From positions 1 to 19,540 of the forward strand of contig DFKU01000066.1 in the NCBI GenBank assembly GCA_002373615.1: 19,540 nt of DNA, given 5' to 3'. This document shows, one piece after another, positions 12,836-19,453 of the stretch; the first letter of the stretch is position 1; every line of letters begins with the position of its first letter. The DNA is from Alphaproteobacteria bacterium UBA3637 (GTDB lineage: Bacteria > Pseudomonadota > Alphaproteobacteria > CAAHEQ01 > UBA3637). The notes below the pieces were generated by a model that saw only the letters and a program-made list of their open reading frames with translations, did no database searches and was not told where the DNA came from. The translations under genes were made by a program, and so were the position numbers.

Positions 12836-14344
12836 TTAAACCTCCCAACCGATTTGTTTCAGTTTGGTTTTGATTTCTTCTTGAAGCGTAGAGGATTGTT
12901 TAAACATCTCGGAAAGCTCGGCTGTCAAACGTTTCATTTTGTCTTCAAACGGTTCGCCATCATCGGCTTGTTCCTCTATCCCCACATAGCGACCTGGTGT
13001 CAGGATGTAATCTTGCTTGGCAATATCCTCAGTTGTTGCCACAGCACAGAAACCTTTCACATTTTCCAATGTGCCATTTTGGAATGCCGCAAAGGTATCG
13101 GCCAATTTCTTGATGTCTGCGTCTGTAAAGTCGCGGTGTTTTCTGTCCACCATATATCCCATCTTGCGCGCATCAATGAAAACTGTGCGGCCTTTTTGTT
13201 GCTTATTCTTGGTAATAAACCATAAGGTGACAGGAATTGTGACGCTATAGAACAATTGTGTTGGCAGTGCGATAATACCTTCCACCAAGTCAGCCTCAAT
13301 AATCTTGCGGCGAATATCACCTTCGCCACTGTTGGTAGAGGAAAGTGCTCCGTTTGCCAAGACTAAACCGATTTTCCCCCCTGGTGCCAAGTGATGTATC
13401 ATATGTTGAATCCATGCATAGTTGGCGTTACCCGCCGGAGGTGTTCCAAATTCCCAGCGAGGGTCGTCTTTTAGTTTATCCTGTCCCCAGTTGGATAGGT
13501 TAAATGGGGGATTTGCCATGATGAAGTCAAACTTTTCGTGTTGGTGCAGATCGTTAAAGAATGTATCGGCCTGATAAGGTCCTAAATTAGCGTCTATCCC
13601 ACGAATGGCCATGTTCATCTTTGCCATTTTCCAAGTATCTGCGTTGGATTCTTGACCATATACAGAGATTCTGTCACGATTGCCACTGTGGGCTTGCAAG
13701 AACTTAACCGATTGCACAAACATACCGCCTGAACCACAGCAAGGGTCATAAACGCGGCAGTTGTCAAAAGGTTTTAAAACTTCTACAATTGTGCGGACAA
13801 TGCTGGATGGAGTGTAGAATTCACCACCTTTTGTTCCTTCATACGCGGCAAACTGAGCAATGCAGTATTCATAGGTTCTGCCCAACAGGTCTTTGTCCTT
13901 ATCCGTTTCGGACATATCTATGTTGTTTGTAAACAGATCCACGACATTGCCCAAGACTCGTTTATCCAAATCTTGGTTGGCATAGTTCTTAGGCAAAACA
14001 TTTTTCAGGGATTTATTTTCAGCCTCAATCGCACGCATGGCTTCATCAATTACCATACCAATCTCAGGTGTATGGGCGGCTTCGGCTATTTTGCTCCAGC
14101 GAGCGGCCTCAGGAACATAGAAAATACCTTCCTCAATGTAAGCGTCCTTGTCGTTTTCAAAGCCATCACCTTCTTCGACCAATTGGTTATAACGCTTTTC
14201 AAATGCAAAAGAAATGTAGCGCAGGAAAATCAAACCCACAATGACTTTACGGTAATCCGCCGCAGGAATATGTCCCCATAGTTCACATGCGGCTTCCCAG
14301 ATTTGCTTTTCAAAACCTATATTTGCGTTGTTTTTTCCTGCCAT
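12836..14344 (-). CDS. hsdM: Type I restriction DNA adenine methyltransferase subunit HsdM
   Basis: HsdM methylates adenine N6 within the site chosen by HsdS, using S-adenosylmethionine. The 502-residue product has the N-terminal helical domain (about 10-150, with KVIVGLIFLRYISFAFEKR), the GEFYTP signature at 174-179, the cofactor motif I DPCCGSGGMF at 200-209, and the catalytic NPPF at 278-281. The length is normal. It is the first gene of the operon. AGAGGT before the ATG at 14344 supports the start, and a promoter with an overlapping inverted repeat lies at 14369-14410. The last codons supply the ribosome binding site for orf110. No defect is seen, so host DNA should be methylated. Confidence 0.97.
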   Translation of the reverse strand: MAGKNNANIGFEKQIWEAACELWGHIPAADYRKVIVGLIFLRYISFAFEKRYNQLVEEGDGFENDKDAYIEEGIFYVPEAARWSKIAEAAHTPEIGMVIDEAMRAIEAENKSLKNVLPKNYANQDLDKRVLGNVVDLFTNNIDMSETDKDKDLLGRTYEYCIAQFAAYEGTKGGEFYTPSSIVRTIVEVLKPFDNCRVYDPCCGSGGMFVQSVKFLQAHSGNRDRISVYGQESNADTWKMAKMNMAIRGIDANLGPYQADTFFNDLHQHEKFDFIMANPPFNLSNWGQDKLKDDPRWEFGTPPAGNANYAWIQHMIHHLAPGGKIGLVLANGALSSTNSGEGDIRRKIIEADLVEGIIALPTQLFYSVTIPVTLWFITKNKQQKGRTVFIDARKMGYMVDRKHRDFTDADIKKLADTFAAFQNGTLENVKGFCAVATTEDIAKQDYILTPGRYVGIEEQADDGEPFEDKMKRLTAELSEMFKQSSTLQEEIKTKLKQIGWEV

Positions 14345-14368
14345 TTTGGACCTCTTTTCAAAAAGAAT

Positions 14369-14410
14369 CTAAACTGTCTTTAGTTTAGCCAATTTTTCCA
14401 ATAAGATCAA
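14369..14410 (-). promoter_or_regulatory. hsdM operon promoter with overlapping inverted repeat
   Basis: On the minus strand TTGATC (plus 14405-14410), 17 bases, TAAACT (plus 14382-14387). The -10 box is part of a perfect 7-bp inverted repeat CTAAACT (14369-14375) / AGTTTAG (14382-14388) with a 6-base spacer. A protein bound here would block the promoter of the entire restriction operon. Confidence 0.55.
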
Positions 14411-14456
14411 GTAAAAAGTATATCTGATTATGTCGTTTTATGGCAATGTTCAGTAA

Positions 14457-15626
14457 TCACATCCCCAATTTAACTACCTGCTTCCCGAACTTCTTTTCAA
14501 GGTCATCAATGACATGGGACATTTTATCGTCTTCACGCTGTTCGGTTTCGAATAAAGATTGTTGTACGGCTTTTCCAAATACCAGATTCCGTAATGTAAT
14601 CCCAACAGAACGATACAAAGTCCTTGATTTATAAAGTTTTCTGATGAGTTCGTGCGATGCCCTCAATAACCTCTGCTCGGAGTTGGTCGGCTTATCAAAC
14701 TTTACATCTGTTTCAACCACTTTAAAATCCTTTGTCCGCAGCATTACCGCCAAAACGCTACAATATCCATCCCATTTGCGAAGTTTCTGGGAAGCCCGAT
14801 GCACATGATATGGCAATGTGCTTTTCAAGACCTCTAAACTGTCTGTAAAATCTTCCAAAGCACGAGTGTCTTGAATGGATTGCGGGGCTTCCTCCACAGG
14901 GTTCACAGGCGATACCGAAATCCCCGCCAGCTCATACCGTAATCGTTCCCCATTGATACCAAATGCTTGCCGAACCCAACTGGGGTCTTTGTCCAAGAAC
15001 TCTTCAATGTTCGTCACACCCTTTTTCCAAAAGTTCATTGAAGTTTTATGGCTAATACCCGAAATCTCTTCCAAATCAATATCTTTCAGGATTTCTCGTA
15101 CATTCTTGGGATGGATGATAAAAATCCCCCCAGTTTTCTTTGCCTTATCACTGGCAAGTTTAGCGAGTGTTTTAGAAGTGCTTAGCCCAATGGAAACTGG
15201 AACTTTTGTCTTTTCAAGGACGGTTTTTCGTATCTTTTTAATCAGATTCGCATAGGTAAGCCCATACATTTTGCTCATGCCAGTTAGGTCTAAGTATGCT
15301 TCATCAACAGACACTTCTTCCACTTCTGGTGTGAAGTCCCTGAGGACTGCCATGACTTGTTTAGAAATCTCAGCATAGCGTTCATGACGAGCGGGGATGT
15401 AATGGCAGGACGGGTATTTTCCATCCAACTGAAACATAGGTTGTCCCATTTTGATGCCAAGTGCTTTTGCTTCATTGGAACGAGAAACAACTATTCCTTT
15501 ACTGGTTGCCCCAGTGGTTACACAGACAGGTTTGCCATTTAGTTTAGGGTTATCAACCCGCTCACAACTGACAAAAAAGCAGTCACAATCAACCAGTGCA
15601 ATAACGTGTTCTTTGACTAATGACAT
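14457..15626 (-). CDS. Y-family (translesion) DNA polymerase, DinB/UmuC type
   Basis: Copies past damaged DNA with low fidelity. The 389-residue product has the catalytic carboxylates Asp13 (VDCD) and Asp108-Glu109 (SVDEAYLDLTG), the fingers segment with VSRSNEAKALGIKMGQP, and the helix-hairpin-helix part around LEEISGISHKTSMNFWKKGV. QQSLFE near 355 fits the sliding-clamp binding motif. Its length, shorter than most UmuC and longer than a minimal DinB, and the CER and SRSNEAK features leave the exact subfamily open, so I give no symbol. Nothing like UmuD is beside it. A LexA box overlaps the region just before the start, so it should be induced by DNA damage. The gene lies 112 bases upstream of hsdM, in the same direction. 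Confidence 0.93.
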   Translation of the reverse strand: MSLVKEHVIALVDCDCFFVSCERVDNPKLNGKPVCVTTGATSKGIVVSRSNEAKALGIKMGQPMFQLDGKYPSCHYIPARHERYAEISKQVMAVLRDFTPEVEEVSVDEAYLDLTGMSKMYGLTYANLIKKIRKTVLEKTKVPVSIGLSTSKTLAKLASDKAKKTGGIFIIHPKNVREILKDIDLEEISGISHKTSMNFWKKGVTNIEEFLDKDPSWVRQAFGINGERLRYELAGISVSPVNPVEEAPQSIQDTRALEDFTDSLEVLKSTLPYHVHRASQKLRKWDGYCSVLAVMLRTKDFKVVETDVKFDKPTNSEQRLLRASHELIRKLYKSRTLYRSVGITLRNLVFGKAVQQSLFETEQREDDKMSHVIDDLEKKFGKQVVKLGM

Positions 15627-15631
15627 AATGA

Positions 15632-15646
15632 GTTCCTATTTTGTTC
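15632..15646. promoter_or_regulatory. Alphaproteobacterial LexA (SOS) box
   Basis: GTTC (15632-15635), 7 bases, GTTC (15643-15646); on the minus strand GAAC-N7-GAAC. This is the direct-repeat LexA site established for Alphaproteobacteria, and it sits just upstream of a translesion polymerase gene, overlapping its AGGAA ribosome binding site. I found no second such box in the window. Confidence 0.8.
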
Positions 15647-15684
15647 TCATTTTAGACAGGAACGTATCAGAAGTCAAGAAGAAT

Positions 15685-16266
15685 CTATCTTTCCATGCCC
15701 TTTGCTTGCTTCCAGCATTTGCGGCAGACGGATTCATAGGTCACATTGCCTTTTTCTACGGCAATTGCTTCTCCAGAAGTATCCACTTTTCCGTCTATGT
15801 ATCGCACATGCATTGTCGCTTTGCTACCACATTTACAAATATGTTTGATTTCCTTGATACTGTCGGCAATTGCCAACAATTTCGCAGTCCCTTCAAAAAG
15901 GTTGCCATTGGCATCTGTTTTCAAACCATAGCAAACTACAGGAATGTTCCGTTTATCCACAATGTCGGAAAGGACTTCAATATCCTTAGGTTTAAAAAAT
16001 TGGACTTCATCCACCAATAAAATATTAAAATCTATACCATTTAAGGCTTCAGGCGTTACGGAATCCACATACAGGGCTTGATGTTTTCCTGTTATGATAC
16101 GACTTTGGATAGGACCAAAACCATTTTGAGCTCCTTCACGGTCATCCAGTTTTGGTTTGACAATCAATGGTTTGAAACCCTGTTTGGAATAATTGTATTC
16201 TGTTTGTAAAAGTGAGGTTGTCTTTCCTCCGCCCATCACACTGTAATAAAAGTATAATTTAGCCAT
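15685..16266 (-). CDS. tdk: Thymidine kinase (type II)
   Basis: Phosphorylates thymidine to dTMP in the salvage pathway. The 193-residue product has the P-loop SVMGGGKTTSLL (9-20), the DEVQF motif at 86-90 with the catalytic Glu87, and the zinc-binding cysteines of the lasso domain: Cys144, Cys146, Cys181 and Cys184. The length is normal and all key residues are present. It begins 3 bases after the stop of the proline iminopeptidase-type gene, so the two are co-transcribed. The downstream polymerase gene starts 58 bases later with its own SOS site. Confidence 0.96.
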   Translation of the reverse strand: MAKLYFYYSVMGGGKTTSLLQTEYNYSKQGFKPLIVKPKLDDREGAQNGFGPIQSRIITGKHQALYVDSVTPEALNGIDFNILLVDEVQFFKPKDIEVLSDIVDKRNIPVVCYGLKTDANGNLFEGTAKLLAIADSIKEIKHICKCGSKATMHVRYIDGKVDTSGEAIAVEKGNVTYESVCRKCWKQAKGMER

Positions 16267-16269
16267 AGT

Positions 16270-17214
16270 TTAGTCTTCTTTGTAATCGTGTAGGTTATCT
16301 TGATACATCTTCCAAAACATCTTTTCATGGACATGCCCGAAGACGGGAATAAGGTGTAACCTTGATTTTGGCAAGGCTTTATGTAAATCATACGCCTGAT
16401 ACATCGGGCAACAGGGGTCCCATCTGTCTTGATAAATTTCCATGGGAATATCTTTAATTTTGTTCGCATTTTCAAGAATTTGATTTTCCTTCATGAAAAA
16501 GTCATTCATTTGATAATGCATAAAAATACGGAACTTTTGGATTTCTTTATCTGTATATTCACGCCCGTCAAAAGTATATGACAAAGCCCCATCAGAGGTT
16601 TGACTTTCTAAAGATTTGTAATACTTCATCGCTTTTTGTTGGTCGGCACGCTTTTCAGAAAAAAGCAACTTTCCAAAATACTTATCAGGTTGTTCTTTTC
16701 CCGCAATAACCTTTAATTCATCCCACATATCTGGATAGAATAAAGGAATAATGGGGGTCAGATACTCTGCATCCTTTTTACGAGCTAAAAAGATAGCGTT
16801 TACAATGATTTTCTTCACCCGCTCTGGATAGGTCTCAGAAAAAAACAAAGCACAAGTGGAACCCCAAGAACATCCTGCCACAACCACCTTTGTTTTAATT
16901 TGTAGGTAATCCATTAATCTGTTGGCATCTTCGGCAGTTTTCTGGATGGTATTGTCTTTAAAAGCTTCCTTGTATTCTGATAAACCACATCCTCTTTGGT
17001 CAAATATAATAACACGATACTTTTTTAAATTATAGGAGTAGGCATAGGATACCCTAGCACCACTTCCTGGACCACCGTGAAAGCAGATAACAGGTTGACC
17101 TTTGGGATTTCCTATCTCCTGAAAGAAAATCTTATGCCCATCTTGTTCAGGTAAATAACCAGAATTATATGCCTTTACGAAGCGATTGCGTAAATTATAC
17201 CAAAAATGTGCCAT
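16270..17214 (-). CDS. pip: Proline iminopeptidase-type alpha/beta hydrolase
   Basis: Family members remove an N-terminal proline from short peptides in the cytoplasm. The 314-residue product has the oxyanion-hole motif HGGPGSG (46-52), FDQRGCGLS (71-79), the nucleophile Ser116 in GCSWGS, Asp266 in DRWDPCCP and His294 in GHVHE. DQRGCG and the GxSWGS elbow are typical of peptidase family S33. The position usually held by glycine in GGSWGS is Cys115, and the RYD segment is RWD, both mild departures, so the exact substrate could differ from proline peptides. TAGGAGG before the ATG supports the start. The minus-strand TTGCTA-17-TATTTT just upstream is a possible promoter. Confidence 0.88.
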   Translation of the reverse strand: MAHFWYNLRNRFVKAYNSGYLPEQDGHKIFFQEIGNPKGQPVICFHGGPGSGARVSYAYSYNLKKYRVIIFDQRGCGLSEYKEAFKDNTIQKTAEDANRLMDYLQIKTKVVVAGCSWGSTCALFFSETYPERVKKIIVNAIFLARKKDAEYLTPIIPLFYPDMWDELKVIAGKEQPDKYFGKLLFSEKRADQQKAMKYYKSLESQTSDGALSYTFDGREYTDKEIQKFRIFMHYQMNDFFMKENQILENANKIKDIPMEIYQDRWDPCCPMYQAYDLHKALPKSRLHLIPVFGHVHEKMFWKMYQDNLHDYKED

Positions 17215-17262
17215 AGTGCCTCCTATAGCTGATAAAATACAAGATTATTCATGAAATAGCAA

Positions 17263-17291
17263 TTGATATTTTATGTTTTTTAAGTTAAACT
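17263..17291 (+). promoter_or_regulatory. Promoter of the mini-ORF and the 83-residue ORF
   Basis: TTGATA (17263-17268), 17 bases, TAAACT (17286-17291), pointing at the AAGGAG site at 17302-17307. The same TAAACT -10 is predicted for hsdM. Confidence 0.5.
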
Positions 17292-17313
17292 GACTATAAG
17301 TAAGGAGAACTGT

Positions 17314-17343
17314 ATGAAATCAATAAAAGCAAATATATCTTAA
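17314..17343 (+). CDS. Nine-codon mini-ORF ahead of the 83-residue gene
   Basis: ATG at 17314 follows AAGGAG at ideal distance and reads MKSIKANIS before TAA at 17341. The next gene's ATG at 17345 begins one base after the stop and is in another frame, with no ribosome binding site of its own. This looks like a leader peptide whose translation feeds the main gene. It could also be the true start of one gene if a +1 shift occurs, or if one base has been gained or lost. Confidence 0.5.
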   Translation: MKSIKANIS

Positions 17344-17344
17344 A

Positions 17345-17596
17345 ATGATCTACATTGAATACGGTTTGGATTTTGATAATAATAGTTTTGGTTTCGGGCG
17401 AAGTGTTGAAGTTGAACAAACTGATGGCACTGAATATCGAACTAAAGAAAAAGTCAAACTAGTCACCAAAAGCTATTACTTCCGCTTATGGATAGGCAAA
17501 TATGTTCTGGTTATATCCAAAGCTCATGGGGTTGAACTTATTCACAAGAACAGGTATAACTTCAAGGTTGTCTTTGGGATAAAAGGGGAACAGTAG
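17345..17596 (+). CDS. Unrecognised small protein, 83 residues
   Basis: The product is mostly beta-rich by eye, with alternating hydrophobic residues (YYFRLWIGKYVLVIS near 44-58) and many charged residues. No signal peptide or membrane helix is evident, and I recognise no family. It is not preceded by a usable ribosome binding site; the strong AAGGAG serves the mini-ORF at 17314, so expression probably depends on re-initiation or frameshifting. It stands alone between a divergent hydrolase gene and a long stretch without genes, and a hairpin with T-run at 17724-17759 could end its transcript. A small accessory or phage-derived protein would fit, without proof. Confidence 0.6.
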   Translation: MIYIEYGLDFDNNSFGFGRSVEVEQTDGTEYRTKEKVKLVTKSYYFRLWIGKYVLVISKAHGVELIHKNRYNFKVVFGIKGEQ

Positions 17597-17702
17597 TCCC
17601 TCATTCCCCACATTATTCTGTGCAAAAAAGTTATTGGGCTACATCTAGGCATACTTATCCTTAAAAACTCAAAAAGTTATTTTATTAATGTTGTTGGTGC
17701 TA

Positions 17703-17759
17703 AAATGCTACGCATTTCATCACTCAGGCAACTACTGTCGTAGTGCCTGATGGCTTTTT
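17703..17759 (+). terminator. Tandem hairpins with T-run, intrinsic terminator
   Basis: A short stem AAATGC/GCATTT (17703-17717, 3-base loop) is followed by a longer one, TCAGGC-A-ACTAC paired with GTAGTGCCTGA (17724-17750, one bulged A, 4-base loop), then TTTTT (17755-17759). The second is a convincing terminator for the small gene ending at 17596 or for a short RNA made from the preceding bases. Confidence 0.65.
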
Positions 17760-17807
17760 AATTTCAAGTTAATGTAGATTGATTTGTAAAGACACGTTAT
17801 AAAGTAA

Positions 17808-18257
17808 ATGGATTTAGATACAAGTTGCCTTTTTACCTATCAAAAGGTAAAAAGTTTCAAGTTGCTTCTTATTTGGATATATTTGATTGCTCAATACGTT
17901 CGTGCCATCCCGTTACGAACTTCATCCCACTTGTTTGATGGGGCATTTGGTAAAGACTATAAGAATGATTCTAAACCAAACCGATGTTGTCAAGGCTAGA
18001 CAGTGCATCATCTTTCTATTCTGGCAGCACCAGAACGTGTCCTATTTGTTTATCGCCAACTGGAAATCCAATGGGAAATCCGATTCTTTGCGATACCTGC
18101 ACCAGCGAACAGGAGTTTCGGCAGAGCAACCACCCACATGATTGAGTACCTTCGTTATAACGTGTCTTAAACACGGCTGGAGATGTCTCTCAGTGATATT
18201 TATCATTCCAAATGGGGAATTGCTCAATTTTCAAAAAAAAGTTGCTGAAGCCCTAAA
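17808..18257 (+). pseudogene. Possible decayed coding sequence, unresolved
   Basis: In the gene-free stretch 17597-18442 this is the most gene-like part. One plus-strand frame is open from 17808 to about 18257 apart from TAG (17997) and TAA (18168); its middle reads HLSILAAPERVLFVYRQLEI and then QWEIRFFAIPAPANRSF, and after the second stop MSLSDIYHSKWGIAQFS. A second frame has a 53-residue ORF at 17984-18145 with CPIC and CDTC pairs, as in a zinc ribbon. Neither has a good ribosome binding site, and the region is richer in GC, which makes chance open frames more likely. I cannot name a family. It may be the remains of a gene or plain intergenic DNA. Confidence 0.25.
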
Positions 18258-18260
18258 AAT

Positions 18261-18300
18261 AAGCCCCCCAGGAGGATGGGGAGCTTAAATAGCCTTTTTT
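18261..18300 (+). terminator. GC-rich hairpin followed by T-run
   Basis: AAGCCCCC pairs with GGGG-A-GCTT around a 9-base loop (one bulged A), and six T follow after a short gap (18295-18300). It would stop plus-strand transcription coming from the possible decayed gene. The gap before the T-run weakens the call. Confidence 0.45.
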
Positions 18301-18399
18301 ACCTGCTGCTATCGTATCGGTCAGCATTCAATTCCGCACTAAATTCGCAATTTATCAAAAGCATTTGATATTGCTCATTAAGTGTTCATTGATAACTTT

Positions 18400-18431
18400 G
18401 TAAAAACAATCAGAGCATTGATTGTTTTTAC
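18400..18431. terminator. Bidirectional intrinsic terminator after the Nudix gene
   Basis: GTAAAAACAATC (18400-18411) and GATTGTTTTTAC (18420-18431) form a perfect 12-bp stem with an 8-base loop and A/T runs on both sides. It lies 11 bases past the stop of the Nudix gene on the minus strand and ends that two-gene operon. Confidence 0.75.
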
Positions 18432-18442
18432 TTTGTTATTTA

Positions 18443-18847
18443 TCAGCGAATTCTTGTTTTTACGGTTTCTTTAACTTTGTTCCAAAAATCTTTTAGGTTC
18501 TGATATGTTAATAAATCTTCTACTTCTGCCCAATCTACCCACTTCAGGTCATGAACCTCAGGGGAAGTGTTATCACTGGGTCCTGTATCCTCTGCCAAGT
18601 ACATATAGACCTCACAGGATTCCTTAGGACTTTCATAACGAACAATTCCCAATTCTTGGTCTGATAACAGTTTACAATCTCTTTTGGTTTCCTCGGCTGT
18701 TTCACGAATGGCACACTCTTGCAAAGTTTCATTCGCCTCTAAATGCCCTTTGGGAAAAGAATAATCGTTTTGTTTAGTCCGATAGACCAATCCAATTTTA
18801 TGATTTTCTGGATTAATTAAAACAACCCCTGCTTTTTGTGTAAGCAT
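18443..18847 (-). CDS. Nudix hydrolase
   Basis: Nudix enzymes hydrolyse nucleoside diphosphates linked to another group, such as damaged nucleotides or dinucleoside polyphosphates. In this 134-residue protein the Nudix box runs from Gly34 (GHLEANETLQECAIRETAEE): the G-x5-E-x7-RE-x2-EE core with the metal-binding glutamates is intact. The usual glycine after EEx is a lysine (EETKRD), and two hydrophobic positions are Thr and Arg, so the box is slightly off consensus. FPKGHL just before it is typical of Ap4A-hydrolase-like and MutT-like members, but the substrate cannot be told. Its ATG overlaps the stop of the flavoprotein gene by one base (TAATG), so the two are translated together. A strong terminator follows. 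Confidence 0.9.
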   Translation of the reverse strand: MLTQKAGVVLINPENHKIGLVYRTKQNDYSFPKGHLEANETLQECAIRETAEETKRDCKLLSDQELGIVRYESPKESCEVYMYLAEDTGPSDNTSPEVHDLKWVDWAEVEDLLTYQNLKDFWNKVKETVKTRIR

Positions 18848-19362
18848 TATAAACTTGCTCCCAATTCCTTTGCTTCTGCCAATTTTGCAGGTGTTTTGTT
18901 TGTGGAATTATCCGCAGTTATAATTCCTTTATCCGTCATCCCCATATATCCAATCATATCCTTATATTGTGCAATAGAGGCTGTATAGACTCCTGGTGAA
19001 TATGAGGACAGTAGCAATGCTGTATATTTTGCTTTGGCTGGATGGTTAATCGCATAAAAGCGTTGAATAACTGATTCCAATTGTGCCGACATGGTGAAAT
19101 AATAAATCGGACTAGCAAAGGTAATCATATCTGCTTCCTGTAAAAGTGGATAGATTTCTTGCATATCATCCTTTTGAACACATTTACCATTTCCTGCACC
19201 TTTACAGTATCCGCAAGACATACATCCATTTACCTTTTTATGGGCAACATTTACAACAGTGACCTCATGACCTTTGGATTCTGCTCCTTCCTTAAAGGCA
19301 TTTACAAGAGCAACTGTATTTCCATCCCTTGTTGGACTTCCGTTTAAGATTAAAATTTTCAT
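18847..19362 (-). CDS. Flavodoxin-fold NAD(P)H-dependent FMN reductase with cysteine cluster
   Basis: The 171-residue product starts MKILILNGSPTRDGNT, the FMN phosphate-binding loop of the flavodoxin-like reductase family, and has ASPIYYFTMSAQLESVIQRF, the second flavin-binding stretch. Between them, CMSCGYCKGAGNGKC gives four closely spaced cysteines as in iron-sulfur flavoproteins and related reductases, so it may carry a cluster or a redox-active thiol. Electron donor and substrate are unknown. The frame extends 16 codons further up, but ATG 19362 has AAAGGA before it and begins the family's motif. A TTGACT-17-TAAGAT promoter lies just upstream. It is coupled to the Nudix gene. Confidence 0.9.
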   Translation of the reverse strand: MKILILNGSPTRDGNTVALVNAFKEGAESKGHEVTVVNVAHKKVNGCMSCGYCKGAGNGKCVQKDDMQEIYPLLQEADMITFASPIYYFTMSAQLESVIQRFYAINHPAKAKYTALLLSSYSPGVYTASIAQYKDMIGYMGMTDKGIITADNSTNKTPAKLAEAKELGASL

Positions 19363-19391
19363 ATTTGTTCCTTTCTGTTTGTATATCTTGT

Positions 19392-19420
19392 ATCTTAGAA
19401 AAGTATTCACTAAAAGTCAA
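19392..19420 (-). promoter_or_regulatory. Promoter of the flavoprotein-Nudix operon
   Basis: On the minus strand TTGACT (plus 19415-19420), 17 bases, TAAGAT (plus 19392-19397). The -35 region, TTGACTTTTAG, is identical to that of the Tlde1-like gene's promoter at 2934-2944. Confidence 0.75.
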
Positions 19421-19447
19421 ATAAAACCCTCGGATTTTCTCCGAGGG
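19421..19447 (-). terminator. Intrinsic terminator of the Hsp20 gene
   Basis: CCCTCGG (19427-19433) and CCGAGGG (19441-19447) pair perfectly around a 7-base loop; on the minus strand TTTTATTTG follows. It lies 6 bases after the Hsp20 stop. Confidence 0.85.
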
Positions 19448-19453
19448 GTGTTA

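Noticed and set aside
17808..18170. Stop codon reassignment to explain the interrupted frame
   Set aside because: Other genes in the window end normally at TAG and TAA, for example TAG at 1500 and TAG at 3767, so a changed code is not supported.
18042..18227. Minus-strand 61-residue open frame
   Set aside because: No ribosome binding site, no motif, odd composition; it lies in a GC-richer stretch where chance open frames are expected.
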